DNA from: Poindextera sp963706385
GTDB taxonomy: Bacteria > Pseudomonadota > Alphaproteobacteria > Caulobacterales > Caulobacteraceae
Direction of reading: 5' to 3'
Assembly (NCBI GenBank): GCA_963706385.1
Contig: OY970153.1
Location: forward strand, 372,001 to 436,000
DNA length: 64,000 nucleotides
In this document: positions 43,909-52,984 of the stretch, in pieces
How the letters are laid out: every line of letters begins with the position of its first letter
How positions within the stretch are numbered: position 1 is the first letter of the stretch
Notes under the pieces: model-generated
Seen by the model: only the letters and a program-made list of their open reading frames with translations
What the model was told of the DNA's origin: nothing
Databases searched by the model: none
Translations under genes and position numbers: made by a program

Positions 43909-45681
43909 ATGCGGCTTTCCCTATCGCCGGACCTCAGCCCCGCCCGACGCATGCTGCTCACGGCGCTCTTGGTGACCGCGGCGATCTGGGGGCTGCTGGT
44001 CTGGCAGGCGCCGGGCGTCGCCGCCAGCCTGGGCGACACCGATGACGCCATGCGCCTGGTGCTGGTGCGCGATCTGCTGCGCGGCCGCGGCTGGTACGAC
44101 CAGTGGGTCGGCCGCCTACAGCCGCCGCTCGGGGTCTACATGCACTGGTCGCGGCTGCTGGACGGGGCGCTGGCCGCGGCGAACGCGGCGCTGGGGGCGG
44201 CGCTTTCGCCGGCGAGGGCCGAATTGGCGATGCGGTTCGCCTGGCCGCTGGCGTGGATCTTTCCGGTGACCCTGGGCGGTCTGGCGATCGCGCGCAACCT
44301 CGGCGGCCGCTCGGCGGTGTTCGTCTGCGCCATCCTGCTGGCGCTCGACGTGTCGATGTTCGTGCAGTTCCGACCCGGCCGGATCGACCATCACAACGTC
44401 CAGATCACCCTGACCGTGCTCGCGGCGGCCTGCGCCCTGCTCCAGGGCCCGCACCGGGCGCGCTGGGCGGCCCTGGCCGGGGCGGCCAGCGCGCTCTGCC
44501 TGGCGATCGGCATCGAGGCCTTGGCCTTCCACGCCCTGATCGGCGCCAGTTTCGGCCTGCGGCTGATGGCGGATCGCGAGGCGGCGCGGCAAGCGCGCGC
44601 CTACGGCCTGTCGCTGGCGCTCGGATGCCTGGCGGCCTACGCCTCGCAGACGCCGCCGGCGCGCTGGTTCATGCCGTTCTGCGACGCGCTCGGATCGAAC
44701 CTTGTGATCACGCTGGCGGCGGCCGGCCTGGGGCTGGCGCTGACCGCGTCGCTGGCGCGGCGGCTCTCGCCGCCGGCGCGGGTTTCCGCCGTCGCCCTGG
44801 TCGGTCTGGTGGCGGTCGGGATCTATGTCGCAAGCGATCCGATCTGCCTGCGCGGGCCGTTCGGCGCGGTCGATCCCAGGGTGCGTCCGTTCTGGTTCGA
44901 CCATATCCAGGAACTGGAATCCTGGCCCGCGCTGCTCAAGGACTATCGCAACGAGGCGATCCACAGCATGGCGATCGGCGCGCTGGGCGTGATCGCCGCG
45001 GCGTGGCTGATTTTCCGCGGCCGGCGCGATCCGCTCCGCGGCGAATGGCTGCTGGCCGCCTGCGTGCTGCTGGCCGTGGCCGCCCAGGCGAAGGCCTATC
45101 GGATGGAGGACTACGGCCTGTGGTTCGGCACGCCCGCGCTGGCCATAGCCATCGCCGACTTCGCCGCGCGGTTCCTGGGCGACAGGATGGTGCCGGTCGG
45201 CCTGATCGCGGTGCTGCTGTCGCCGACCACCGTGGGCGATGCGGCCATTCTGGCGCTCACCCGTCAGCCCAAGGCGGCCGTCTCGCCCGCCGACCGATGC
45301 TATGACACGGCCAGCTACGCGCCCCTGGCGCGGCTGCCGGTCGGGGTGGTGATGGCCGAGCCCGACCTCGGCCCCTTTGTTCTGGCCAACACCCCGCACT
45401 CGGCGCTCAGCGCGCCCTATCACCGGATGACCTGGGGCATATTGGCGGCGCACGACGCCCTGGCCGCGCCGGCGGCCGAGGCCGAGGGCCGGGTGCGCGC
45501 GCTGGGCGCCTCCTATATCGTGGATTGCCCGGTCCATCGTCTGATGTCGCCGGCCGGGAGCGTGGGAGACGACATTCGGCGCGGCCGTCCGCCCGTCTGG
45601 CTGGAGTCCTTGTCCGGGCCGGGACAGCCGCTTCGGATCTACCGGATGGCGCCGCCCGCGCCGGCGCAAGGAAGGCCCTGA
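43909..45681 (+). CDS. Polytopic membrane protein, GT-C glycosyltransferase-like
   Basis: About ten or more hydrophobic segments between residues 15 and 440, and a C-terminal soluble part (about 445-590). Between the first segments there is DTDDAMRLVLVRDLL, an acidic loop, and after the fourth one RPGRIDHHNVQ. Both are the kind of loop used by GT-C transferases with lipid-linked donors. The ATG at 43909 was chosen; an ATG at 43732 would start 5 bases from the divergent hdaA start. The protein begins a pair with tam (2 bases between). Specific function unknown; a role in envelope glycosylation is inferred. Confidence 0.65.
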   Translation: MRLSLSPDLSPARRMLLTALLVTAAIWGLLVWQAPGVAASLGDTDDAMRLVLVRDLLRGRGWYDQWVGRLQPPLGVYMHWSRLLDGALAAANAALGAALSPARAELAMRFAWPLAWIFPVTLGGLAIARNLGGRSAVFVCAILLALDVSMFVQFRPGRIDHHNVQITLTVLAAACALLQGPHRARWAALAGAASALCLAIGIEALAFHALIGASFGLRLMADREAARQARAYGLSLALGCLAAYASQTPPARWFMPFCDALGSNLVITLAAAGLGLALTASLARRLSPPARVSAVALVGLVAVGIYVASDPICLRGPFGAVDPRVRPFWFDHIQELESWPALLKDYRNEAIHSMAIGALGVIAAAWLIFRGRRDPLRGEWLLAACVLLAVAAQAKAYRMEDYGLWFGTPALAIAIADFAARFLGDRMVPVGLIAVLLSPTTVGDAAILALTRQPKAAVSPADRCYDTASYAPLARLPVGVVMAEPDLGPFVLANTPHSALSAPYHRMTWGILAAHDALAAPAAEAEGRVRALGASYIVDCPVHRLMSPAGSVGDDIRRGRPPVWLESLSGPGQPLRIYRMAPPAPAQGRP

Positions 45682-45683
45682 CC

Positions 45684-46457
45684 ATGCCCAGCTGGGACCC
45701 GGCGATCTACGAACGCTACAAGCTATATCGCGACCGCCCGGCGCTCGATCTGCTGCTGCGGATTCCGGCCGACCTGGACCCGCGCCAGATCTGGGACCTC
45801 GGTTGCGGGACCGGCGAGCACGCCGCGCTGCTGGCCGCGCGGCGCCCGGCCGCCAGCGTGCGCGGCCTGGACTCCAGCCCGGAGATGCTGGCCGTGGCCC
45901 GCCGACGCGAGAGCCGGGTCGAGTGGACGCTGGGCGACGTGGCGGCCTTCGCGCCCGAGACCCCGCCCGACCTGATCTTCACCAACGCGGCGCTGCAGTG
46001 GGTCGCGGACCATCGGACGCTGTTTCCCAGGCTCGCGGGCCTGCTGGCGGACGGCGGGGTGCTGGCCTGCCAGATGCCGCGGACCTGGCCCACCGCATGG
46101 CACGCGGCGATGCGCGAGACCGCGGCCGATCCGGCCTGGGCCGACCGACTGCGGGGGATCGGCCAGATCGACCCGGTCACCGATCCCGAGACCTATTACG
46201 ACTGGCTGGCGCCGGTCTGTCGTTCGGTCGACATCTGGTCGACCACCTATCTGCATGTGCTGGAGGGCGAGGACCCGGTCGTCGACTGGATGATGGGAAC
46301 CGGTCTTCGGCCCTATCTGGATGCGCTGGACGAGCCGCGCCTGCGCGCCGCCTTCATCGACGCCTATCGCGACCGGGTGGCCCAGGCGGTCCCGGCGCGG
46401 GCGGACGGAACCACGCTGTTGCCGTTTCCGCGCCTGTTCATCGTGGCGCGACGATAG
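45684..46457 (+). CDS. tam: Trans-aconitate 2-methyltransferase
   Basis: Transfers a methyl from SAM to trans-aconitate, removing an inhibitor of aconitase. The 257-residue protein has the class I motif WDLGCGTGEHAALLA (37-52), the acidic residue in GLDSSPEMLAVA, and LIFTNAALQWVADH. The C-terminal region with RTWPTAWHAAMRE and WMMGTGLRPYLDAL is distinctive for Tam. Start ATG at 45684, two bases after the previous stop. Confidence 0.9.
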   Translation: MPSWDPAIYERYKLYRDRPALDLLLRIPADLDPRQIWDLGCGTGEHAALLAARRPAASVRGLDSSPEMLAVARRRESRVEWTLGDVAAFAPETPPDLIFTNAALQWVADHRTLFPRLAGLLADGGVLACQMPRTWPTAWHAAMRETAADPAWADRLRGIGQIDPVTDPETYYDWLAPVCRSVDIWSTTYLHVLEGEDPVVDWMMGTGLRPYLDALDEPRLRAAFIDAYRDRVAQAVPARADGTTLLPFPRLFIVARR

Positions 46458-46483
46458 CCGGGGCCACCGCCTCGCGTTCGTCC

Positions 46484-46532
46484 AGAGCACGATGACCCAA
46501 GGCGGAATCGCCTCGGGTTTGAATCGTGCTCT
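46484..46532. repeat. 49-bp interrupted palindrome between convergent genes
   Basis: AGAGCACGAT and its inverse at the ends, with a GGCG stem in the middle; it lies just after tam and just before the end of the patatin-type gene. It could be a bidirectional terminator, although there is no T-run, or a dispersed intergenic element. Confidence 0.7.
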
Positions 46533-46536
46533 AAAT

Positions 46537-48321
46537 TCAAAGTGTAGAGCCTGATTCAGGCTTCGAAATGAAGCCATCGGGCTCTAAGCGCGGACGGCGG
46601 CGCAGGTCGATGACCGGGTGACTCAGTTTCGCCAGCGCCTGCTCGGTCGCCAGCCGGCCGGCCTCGACCGCCGGGTCGTAGGCGTCCCAGTCGCGGATAT
46701 CGATGTCATCCATCCGCGGCAGCACCAGCACGTCCGAGGCCTCGCGGCTGGCGGCGATGTCGCGGGCGGTCGAGACGGTCGCCGCGCGCATCAGCAGCGA
46801 GACGATCGGCGGGCCCTTGCGCCACTGGCCAGAGAATATCCAGCGCCAGACCGTGTCCGGCCGCGCGATATCGGCGGCCACGATGCTGCGGCCGCGGGTG
46901 ACGTCGATCCCGACGATCGGCCCCAGATGGGTGGAGCGCATGATGTCGGCCGGGAAGTTCTTCATCACCGCCCCGTCGACCAGCACATTGTCGCCCTGGG
47001 TCATCGGCGGCAACAGGCCGGGGATGGCGATGCTGGCTCTCAGCGCCCGGCGCAGGCCGCCGCGCTGGTGCAATTGATACGTGCCGGTGGTCAGGTTCGA
47101 CGAGACGCAGAAGAACGGCAGCCAAAGGTCGGAAATCTGCTCGTCGCCGAAATGCTCCTTCAGCCGCATCCGCACCTTCTCGCCCTGGGACAGCGCGATC
47201 AGCGGAACGGCGATGTCGTCGACCGGGCTGGTTTCGACGAAGGCCTTGCGGATGCGGCGGTCGATCTCGGCATCGTCCCAGCCCATGGCCACGCCGGCGC
47301 CCACGATCGCGCCCATCGACGCGCCGCCGACGAAATCGATCGGCACTTCGGCGGCGCGTAGCGCGCGGATCGCCCCGATGTGCGCGTAGGCCCGCGCGCC
47401 GCCGCCGGACAGCACCAGGCCCACGGACATCCCGGCCAGGGTCCGCGCCAGTCGCTGCTGGTCGGCCGGGTCGTGTTCGCGCAGTTGGAACAGCCGGGCC
47501 GGCCGCACGGCGTCGACCCAGGCCTCGGAGCCCACCGGCCGCGCCCGATCCGGCGGCTGCAGCAGCACCAGGTCGACGAACCGGTGGCTCTCCAGCGCGG
47601 AATAGGCGTAGAGGTCGATCTGGATCGGCGGGGCGCGGTCGCCCCGCCCGACGCGGAACAGCCGGTCGACCTGGCGGCCGACGATGTGCTTCCAGGCGGT
47701 CTGGCCGGCCTCGGCCGCATAGAGCACGAAATCGTGCGTCTGCTCGACGTTGGAGAACCATTCGATCGGGGCGTGCTGGGTCTCCTCGCCGGCGGTGGCG
47801 ACCGAATAGCCGAGCCGCTCGATCTCGGCGGCCAGCGCCTCGACCAGCTCGCGCACCTTGGCCTCGCCGGTGACGCCGATGAAGCCGAACACGCTGGGCT
47901 CGCCGATCGGGGTGCGGGTGGCGCTCTGGCGCGCGCGCAGCATCATCAGCCGGGCGAGTTCGATCATCACCGCGGAGTCGTGCTCGGCGGCCTTGAGGAA
48001 CACCGCCCGCGGCATGGCCAGGATTTCGCTGTCGCGCAGGGCGACCACCGTGGCCGAGTGCCGGGTGCCGGCGATCATCGCCATCTCGCCCGCCGGCTCG
48101 CCCGGCCGGATCACGCCCAGGAACTGCGGCTCCTGACCCTCCTCGCGCCGGATCGCGCCCAGCCGGCCGGTGCGCAGGAAGAACAGCTGGTCGGCCGTTT
48201 CTCCCGTCTCGCACAGGGTCTGGCCCCCCGGCAGGGAGAACCAGGCGATCTCCCGCGCCAAAGCATCGCCGGTGAACAGCTTTGCGAGCGCGGAGTCGGC
48301 GACACTGTCGGGCAGTTGCAT
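46537..48321 (-). CDS. Patatin-like phospholipase with N-terminal cyclic-nucleotide-binding domain
   Basis: A 594-residue protein. Residues 5-125 resemble a cyclic-nucleotide-binding domain (LFFLRTGRLGAIRR, RPGEPAGEMAMIAG). 150-275 is an uncharacterised linker. From about 305 the patatin domain has the oxyanion loop SGGGARAYAHIG, the nucleophile Ser in GGASMGAIVG and the catalytic Asp in VDGAVMKNFP. This is the bacterial neuropathy-target-esterase (NTE) layout. Arg in the phosphate-binding cassette is not clearly at the consensus place, so cAMP binding is not assured. Lipase/lysophospholipase activity is inferred. Confidence 0.85.
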   Translation of the reverse strand: MQLPDSVADSALAKLFTGDALAREIAWFSLPGGQTLCETGETADQLFFLRTGRLGAIRREEGQEPQFLGVIRPGEPAGEMAMIAGTRHSATVVALRDSEILAMPRAVFLKAAEHDSAVMIELARLMMLRARQSATRTPIGEPSVFGFIGVTGEAKVRELVEALAAEIERLGYSVATAGEETQHAPIEWFSNVEQTHDFVLYAAEAGQTAWKHIVGRQVDRLFRVGRGDRAPPIQIDLYAYSALESHRFVDLVLLQPPDRARPVGSEAWVDAVRPARLFQLREHDPADQQRLARTLAGMSVGLVLSGGGARAYAHIGAIRALRAAEVPIDFVGGASMGAIVGAGVAMGWDDAEIDRRIRKAFVETSPVDDIAVPLIALSQGEKVRMRLKEHFGDEQISDLWLPFFCVSSNLTTGTYQLHQRGGLRRALRASIAIPGLLPPMTQGDNVLVDGAVMKNFPADIMRSTHLGPIVGIDVTRGRSIVAADIARPDTVWRWIFSGQWRKGPPIVSLLMRAATVSTARDIAASREASDVLVLPRMDDIDIRDWDAYDPAVEAGRLATEQALAKLSHPVIDLRRRPRLEPDGFISKPESGSTL

Positions 48322-48522
48322 CGGACGGGCACTCTAGCCTGCCCGGCGAGTCGGAACGACCTTGGCGTGAAGCGCGCTTGCGGCGGCGCGCCGGGCTCGC
48401 CTAAGACTGGCGCGAGCATTTGACCCGGATCAGCCCCGCGGCCCACGCGGCGCCTTATGCTGATCCCTATTCGCGGATGTCCGGTCCGCGACCGCCGGAC
48501 CAGACCGGACGAAAGGAAGCCC

Positions 48523-49368
48523 ATGCCCAACCCGATCTCCGATCCCCTGGTCGAGACCCTCGACACCGACGCCACGAGCAATCTGGTCCGCATCGAGGCG
48601 ACCGAGGCGGGGGCCGTGACAGTCTGGATCAACCGGCCGCGGCGCCGAAACGCCTTCGATTCCAGCACCATCGCCGCCCTGCACGAGGCGTTCGAGACCC
48701 TGCACGGCCAGGACGGCGTCCGCATCGTCTTCGTGCGCGGCGCGGGCGGGACGTTCAGCGCCGGGGCCGACCTCGACTGGATGCGCGAGGCCGCGATCCT
48801 GACCGAGGCCGACAACCACGCCGACGCCATGGCGCTCGCCCATATGCTGAAGATCCTGCATGACCTTCGAGCCCTGACCGTGGCCCTGGTCGAGGGGCCG
48901 GCCTTCGGCGGCGGCGCGGGCCTCGTGGCCGCCTGCGACATCGCGATCGCCACCGCCGACGCCAGGTTCGCCTTCTCGGAAGTCAGGCTCGGCCTGATCC
49001 CGGCGACCATCAGCCCCTATGTCGTGGCCGCCATCGGCCCGCGCGTCGCGCGCGCCCTGTTCGCCACGGGTCGGGTGTTCGACGCCGCCCACGCCCGGAC
49101 GATCGGGCTGGTCTCGGATGTGGTCGCCGACGCCGCGGCGCTGGAGGCGGCGCGGGACAGGCTGGCGAGCGACATTCTCGCCTGCGCGCCCGGCGCGGTG
49201 GGCGAGGCCAAGCGGCTGGCGTTCGACGTCTGGGCCGCGCCGATCGACCACGCCCTGATGGAGGACACCGCACATCGCATCGCCCGCGCCCGGGTGAGCG
49301 ACGAGGGGCGCGAGGGCGTCGACGCCTTCCTCGGCAAGCGCCCGCCGGCCTGGATGAACCACGACTGA
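48523..49368 (+). CDS. Enoyl-CoA hydratase/isomerase family, probably methylglutaconyl-CoA hydratase
   Basis: A 281-residue crotonase. The oxyanion motif GTFSAGADLDWMREA (about 85-99) is the form typical of methylglutaconyl-CoA hydratase in leucine degradation. The second one, VEGPAFGGGAGLVAACD (about 125-142), carries the glycine dyad. FSEVRLGLIPATISPYVVAAIG follows as in the same subgroup. Usual neighbours (MCC carboxylase, isovaleryl-CoA dehydrogenase) are not in the window. ATG at 48523 has GGAAG seven bases upstream. Other crotonase substrates remain possible. Confidence 0.8.
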   Translation: MPNPISDPLVETLDTDATSNLVRIEATEAGAVTVWINRPRRRNAFDSSTIAALHEAFETLHGQDGVRIVFVRGAGGTFSAGADLDWMREAAILTEADNHADAMALAHMLKILHDLRALTVALVEGPAFGGGAGLVAACDIAIATADARFAFSEVRLGLIPATISPYVVAAIGPRVARALFATGRVFDAAHARTIGLVSDVVADAAALEAARDRLASDILACAPGAVGEAKRLAFDVWAAPIDHALMEDTAHRIARARVSDEGREGVDAFLGKRPPAWMNHD

Positions 49369-49380
49369 TCCGCTCCGCCC

Positions 49381-49794
49381 ATGGCGCTTCACCTGATCAA
49401 GCTCTGCGTCGGCGCCGACACGCCCGAGGACCTGCGTCGCTGGCGCGCGCGCCGCGCGGCCGAGGGCCATCGCCCGATCGTCCACACCCGCCAGACGCCC
49501 AAACGGGCGGCCGAGATCGTGGATGGCGGCTCGCTGTTCTGGGTGTTCAAGGGCCAGGTGCTGATCCGCCAGCCGGTGCTGGCGATCGAGACGATCGGTG
49601 AGGGCAAGACCCGGCGCTGCGAGATCCTGCTGGGCGAGGAGATGATCCGCACCGCCCCGCAGCCGCGCCGCGCCTTCCAGGGCTGGCGTTACCTCGCGCC
49701 CAAGGACGCCCCGCCGGACCTGCCGGGCGGCGAGGCCGAAGGGACGATGCCGCAAGCCTTGGCCAGGGAGTTGCGTGAACTCGGGGCCTGGTAG
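49381..49794 (+). CDS. DUF1489 protein
   Basis: A 137-residue protein with the DUF1489 pattern: HLIKLCVGADTPEDLRRW, THTRQTPKRAAEI-type and GGSLFWVFKGQVLIRQPVL, then GWRYL near residue 103. It is of unknown function and conserved in alphaproteobacteria. It starts 12 bases after the hydratase stop and is probably cotranscribed with it. Confidence 0.85.
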   Translation: MALHLIKLCVGADTPEDLRRWRARRAAEGHRPIVHTRQTPKRAAEIVDGGSLFWVFKGQVLIRQPVLAIETIGEGKTRRCEILLGEEMIRTAPQPRRAFQGWRYLAPKDAPPDLPGGEAEGTMPQALARELRELGAW

Positions 49795-50041
49795 GGATTT
49801 TGGCCGTCCATTCTTGGATTCGCCCGACCTTCGCCGCGCGCGGGGCTGCGACTTGTGCGCGCAGGGTCGAGATGGCGCGAGCGCAGGCGATCGGCTTGAC
49901 GGACATGAACCCGCCAGCCGGACCGGCCCCGGGATCGCCAATGCGGCCCGCGAAATGAGCCCCAATGCGACTCGGCGACGATTGACGCTGAGCCGGGCGC
50001 GGGTGACACCTGTGCGAGGCTGAGTATCGGGGGCGGATTCG

Positions 50042-50860
50042 GTGTCGCAGGCGCGCGTCATAGTCGTGGGCAACGAAAAGGGTGGGGCGGGCAAGTCCAC
50101 CATCGCCATCCATCTGGTCACCGCCTTGCTGCATGGCGGCGCCAGCGTCGCCGTGATCGACCTCGATTTTCGCCAGCAGTCGATGGGGGGCTTCTTCACC
50201 CACCGGGCCGCCTGGGCGCTTTCGGCGTCGGCGGATCTGCCGATGCCGTTGGATGTCGGCTTGCCGCCGCTGGGTCCGCTCGAGACGCGGGCGGCGCTGG
50301 CCGCGCTGGAGGCGGCGTTCGAGCGCGCGCAAGCGGCTGACTTCATCGTGGTCGACACCCCCGGCGGCGACACCGCCTTGTCGCGGACGGCCCACGGCAA
50401 GGCCGACCTGATCGTCACGCCGATGAACGACAGCTTCGTCGACTTCGAACTGCTGGGCGAGGTCGATCCGGTGACGCTGGACCTGGTGCGGCCGAGCATC
50501 TACGCCGAGACGGTGTGGGAGGCGCGCAAGGCCAAGGCGGCGGCGCGCGGCGGCTCGATCGACTGGATGGTGCTGCGAAATCGCCTGGCTAACACCGAGG
50601 CGCGCAACCGCAAGCGGCTCGAGGAGCGGATGATCGCCCTGGCGCGGCGGGTGGGCTTCCGCATCGGTCCGGGCCTGAGGGACCGGGTGATCTATCGCGA
50701 ACTGTTCCCGTTCGGCCTGACCGTGGCGGACCTGTCGCCCAAGGTGCGGCCGATCCCGGTGGCGCTGAGCCACGTCGCCGCGCGCCAGGAGCTCAGGGCG
50801 CTGCTCCACGCGCTGGGCCTGGTCGAAACAACCGCCGAGGCAGCCAGGGCGGCGTCCTGA
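50042..50860 (+). CDS. mipZ: Division-plane positioning ATPase MipZ
   Basis: A ParA-type P-loop ATPase that forms bipolar gradients from ParB-bound origins and blocks FtsZ assembly near the poles. At 272 residues it has the deviant Walker A KGGAGKST at 13-20 with the signature Lys, DTPGGDT (Walker B), and VVTPMNDSFVDF; the C-terminal YRELFPFGLTVADLSPKVRP matches Caulobacter MipZ almost letter for letter. GTG start at 50042, four bases after a GGGG stretch. It marks the organism as Caulobacterales or close kin. A J-protein gene follows 4 bases later. Confidence 0.95.
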   Translation: MSQARVIVVGNEKGGAGKSTIAIHLVTALLHGGASVAVIDLDFRQQSMGGFFTHRAAWALSASADLPMPLDVGLPPLGPLETRAALAALEAAFERAQAADFIVVDTPGGDTALSRTAHGKADLIVTPMNDSFVDFELLGEVDPVTLDLVRPSIYAETVWEARKAKAAARGGSIDWMVLRNRLANTEARNRKRLEERMIALARRVGFRIGPGLRDRVIYRELFPFGLTVADLSPKVRPIPVALSHVAARQELRALLHALGLVETTAEAARAAS

Positions 50861-50864
50861 TCCG

Positions 50865-51287
50865 ATGAGCTACCTGTTGGTCGCCGGCCTGATCCTGGCC
50901 CTGGTGCTATGGGGCTCGGGCGGGCGGCGCCGACTGATGCGAGCCCGGTGGCGGATCGCCTCGGGGGCGTTGTCGATCGGGGTGCTGGCGGCCGCGGCCT
51001 TCGTCACGGTGCGCGGCGGCGGGCTGAAGGGGCTGTTGCTGGCGGTGATCGGCCTGATGCTGGCCCTGTCCGCGCGCTGGCCGCGCCCGGCGGCGACGGC
51101 GTCCTCGGACGGGGCCATGAGCCTGGAGACGGCCCGGTCCACGCTTGGCGTCGGGCCCGGGGCGAGCGCTTCCGAGATACAAGCCGCCTACGCCCGCCTC
51201 ATGCGCCGCGTGCATCCCGATCACGGCGGCGCCACTGGCCTGGCGACCCAGCTCAATCTCGCGCGAGACCGGCTGCTGAAGGGTTAG
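50865..51287 (+). CDS. Membrane-anchored J-domain protein
   Basis: A 140-residue protein. Three hydrophobic segments (about 2-18, 30-48, 54-70) precede a J-domain at 85-140 with the HPD motif in RRVHPDHGG. It would recruit DnaK to the membrane; its partner substrate is unknown. Its position 4 bases after mipZ suggests co-expression. The N-terminal layout resembles Pam18/Tim14-like J-proteins. Confidence 0.85.
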   Translation: MSYLLVAGLILALVLWGSGGRRRLMRARWRIASGALSIGVLAAAAFVTVRGGGLKGLLLAVIGLMLALSARWPRPAATASSDGAMSLETARSTLGVGPGASASEIQAAYARLMRRVHPDHGGATGLATQLNLARDRLLKG

Positions 51288-51312
51288 GCCGCGCTACGCC
51301 GGCTTGGCCGGC

Positions 51313-52728
51313 TCAGCGATTCGAGGCGACGATGATGCAGGTCTGGCGATGCGCGCGCAGGGCGTGGCAGGCGTTCTTGGCTTCGGCGGCGCTGAGGCCG
51401 GCGAAGCGGGCGCGGTAGTGGCCCTTGCCGCCGGCCACGATCTCGCGATCCGCGCCCTTGAGCTGGCGCGAGAAGCGGCGGGCGATCACGGCGACATGGG
51501 TGTGGGCCTGGGCCTTGCCCTTGTAGGCGCCCACCTGGATGGTCCAGTCGCCATCCGCCCGCGCGTGGCCGCGGCCCTCGCCAATCCGTTCGGCGGCGCT
51601 TTCGGGCTGATCGGCCCTGGCCAGGACCAGCCGCGTCGGGCGTTCGGCGCGCTCGGGATGCACGGCGCCGGCGTAGGCCGGCTGTTGGGGCTCCACGCTC
51701 GGATTCGCCGCCGCGTCTCCGCCGGCGGCGCGTGCGCCCGCGGGCTCGGTGTTGGTCAGCACGATCCGGACCCCGGCCTGATCGGCCGAGCCTTCCTCGC
51801 TCGGCGGGCGCGTGATCGCGCCGATCGGCGCCGGCTCGAACAGGTTTTGCGCGAAGGTGACGTTCTGGCCGAGCGCGCGGCGGCGCAGCACCACGAAGCC
51901 GGTGTCCAACAGATCCTCGACGTGGGCGTCGCGCGCCGCCGTCGAATTGCCGCCCAGCACGACCGCGATCAGCCGGTGATCGTCGCGCACGGCGGAGGCG
52001 GCGAGGTTGAAGCCCGAGGCGTTGATGAAGCCGGTCTTCAGCCCGTCGACGCCGGCCATCCGGCCCAACAGGCCGTTGTGGTTGGTGATCGATTGGCCGC
52101 GGAAGTCGAACCGCTTGATGCTGAAATAATTATAGTACTGCGGATAGTCGCGCATCACCGCCCGCGACAGGATGGCGATGTCCCGCGCGCTGGAGACCTG
52201 GCGCGTGTCCGGCAGGCCCGAGGCGTTGACGTAGCGGGTGTTGTTCATGCCCAATTCCCGCGCGCGCAGGCTCATCAAGGCGGCGAATCGGCTCTCGCCG
52301 CCGCCGATCCGCTCGGCCAGGGCGACGGCCACGTCGTTGGCCGACTTCACCGCGACCGCGCGCATGGCGTCGTCGACGGAGATGGTCTCGCCCGGCCGCA
52401 GGCCAAGCCGGCTCGGTGCCATGCTCGCGGCGTGCGGAGAGACCACGAGCTGGTCGCTCAGCTTCAGTCGTCCCGTCGATAGCGCCTCGAAGGTCAGATA
52501 GAGCGTCATGATCTTGGTGATCGAAGCGGGGTAGCGCTGGGCGTCGGCGTTCCGCTCGTAGAGGACCTCGCCGCTCGACGCGTCCATCACGATGGCCGCG
52601 TATTTCGATTCCGTGGTGACGAAGCGGGGCTGGGCGAGGGCCTGGCCGGGGGCGCTGAATCCCACGCCGCCAATCGTGGCGGCGGTCAGGGCGACGGCGA
52701 GAACCAGGCGGCGTGTGGACTTGAACAT
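51313..52728 (-). CDS. D-alanyl-D-alanine carboxypeptidase with SPOR domain
   Basis: A periplasmic penicillin-binding peptidase of family S11 (DacA type) that removes the terminal D-Ala of peptidoglycan stem peptides. Of 471 residues, the first 33 are the signal peptide (ALAQ end). The catalytic SxxK is ASITK (Ser69, Lys72), SxN is at 129-131 (SAN), and KTG at 231-233. A low-complexity linker leads to a SPOR domain (about 393-471; DWTIQVGAYKGKAQAH) that binds denuded septal glycan. The ATG at 52728 begins a normal signal peptide; upstream frame codons are dismissed. It is divergent from the phasin gene. Confidence 0.92.
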   Translation of the reverse strand: MFKSTRRLVLAVALTAATIGGVGFSAPGQALAQPRFVTTESKYAAIVMDASSGEVLYERNADAQRYPASITKIMTLYLTFEALSTGRLKLSDQLVVSPHAASMAPSRLGLRPGETISVDDAMRAVAVKSANDVAVALAERIGGGESRFAALMSLRARELGMNNTRYVNASGLPDTRQVSSARDIAILSRAVMRDYPQYYNYFSIKRFDFRGQSITNHNGLLGRMAGVDGLKTGFINASGFNLAASAVRDDHRLIAVVLGGNSTAARDAHVEDLLDTGFVVLRRRALGQNVTFAQNLFEPAPIGAITRPPSEEGSADQAGVRIVLTNTEPAGARAAGGDAAANPSVEPQQPAYAGAVHPERAERPTRLVLARADQPESAAERIGEGRGHARADGDWTIQVGAYKGKAQAHTHVAVIARRFSRQLKGADREIVAGGKGHYRARFAGLSAAEAKNACHALRAHRQTCIIVASNR

Positions 52729-52857
52729 GGCTGACGCTCGTCGAAAAAGGACCTGGCGGGCGTCGCGCCGCCACTTGCGCCTACTAACATGAGCCTTAGG
52801 CCTTTCGTCAAAGTAAACAAGTGATGACCTAACGCATCCCGGCTGTACGCAGACGGA

Positions 52858-52902
52858 TAGTGCGTCGCACAATGGATGCGGTTATTTTTGTGCACCGCAC
52901 AA
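52858..52902. promoter_or_regulatory. Two PhaR-like operator palindromes ahead of the phasin gene
   Basis: TTGTGC-ACC-GCACAA (52888-52902) is a perfect palindrome. TAGTGC-GTC-GCACAA (52858-52872) is a close copy 30 bases upstream, about three helical turns. The TGC-N3-GCA core resembles sites of PhaR-type repressors that sense PHB. A TTGACG element follows at 52909 and may be a -35 box. The regulator is not in the window. Confidence 0.6.
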
Positions 52903-52984
52903 TTTTTCTTGACGGCCGGCCGCGAATTTGGCACGTTGACGGCCGCCCGGACCTCCCCAACCCCTCCGGCAAGGAGCCCTTCTC

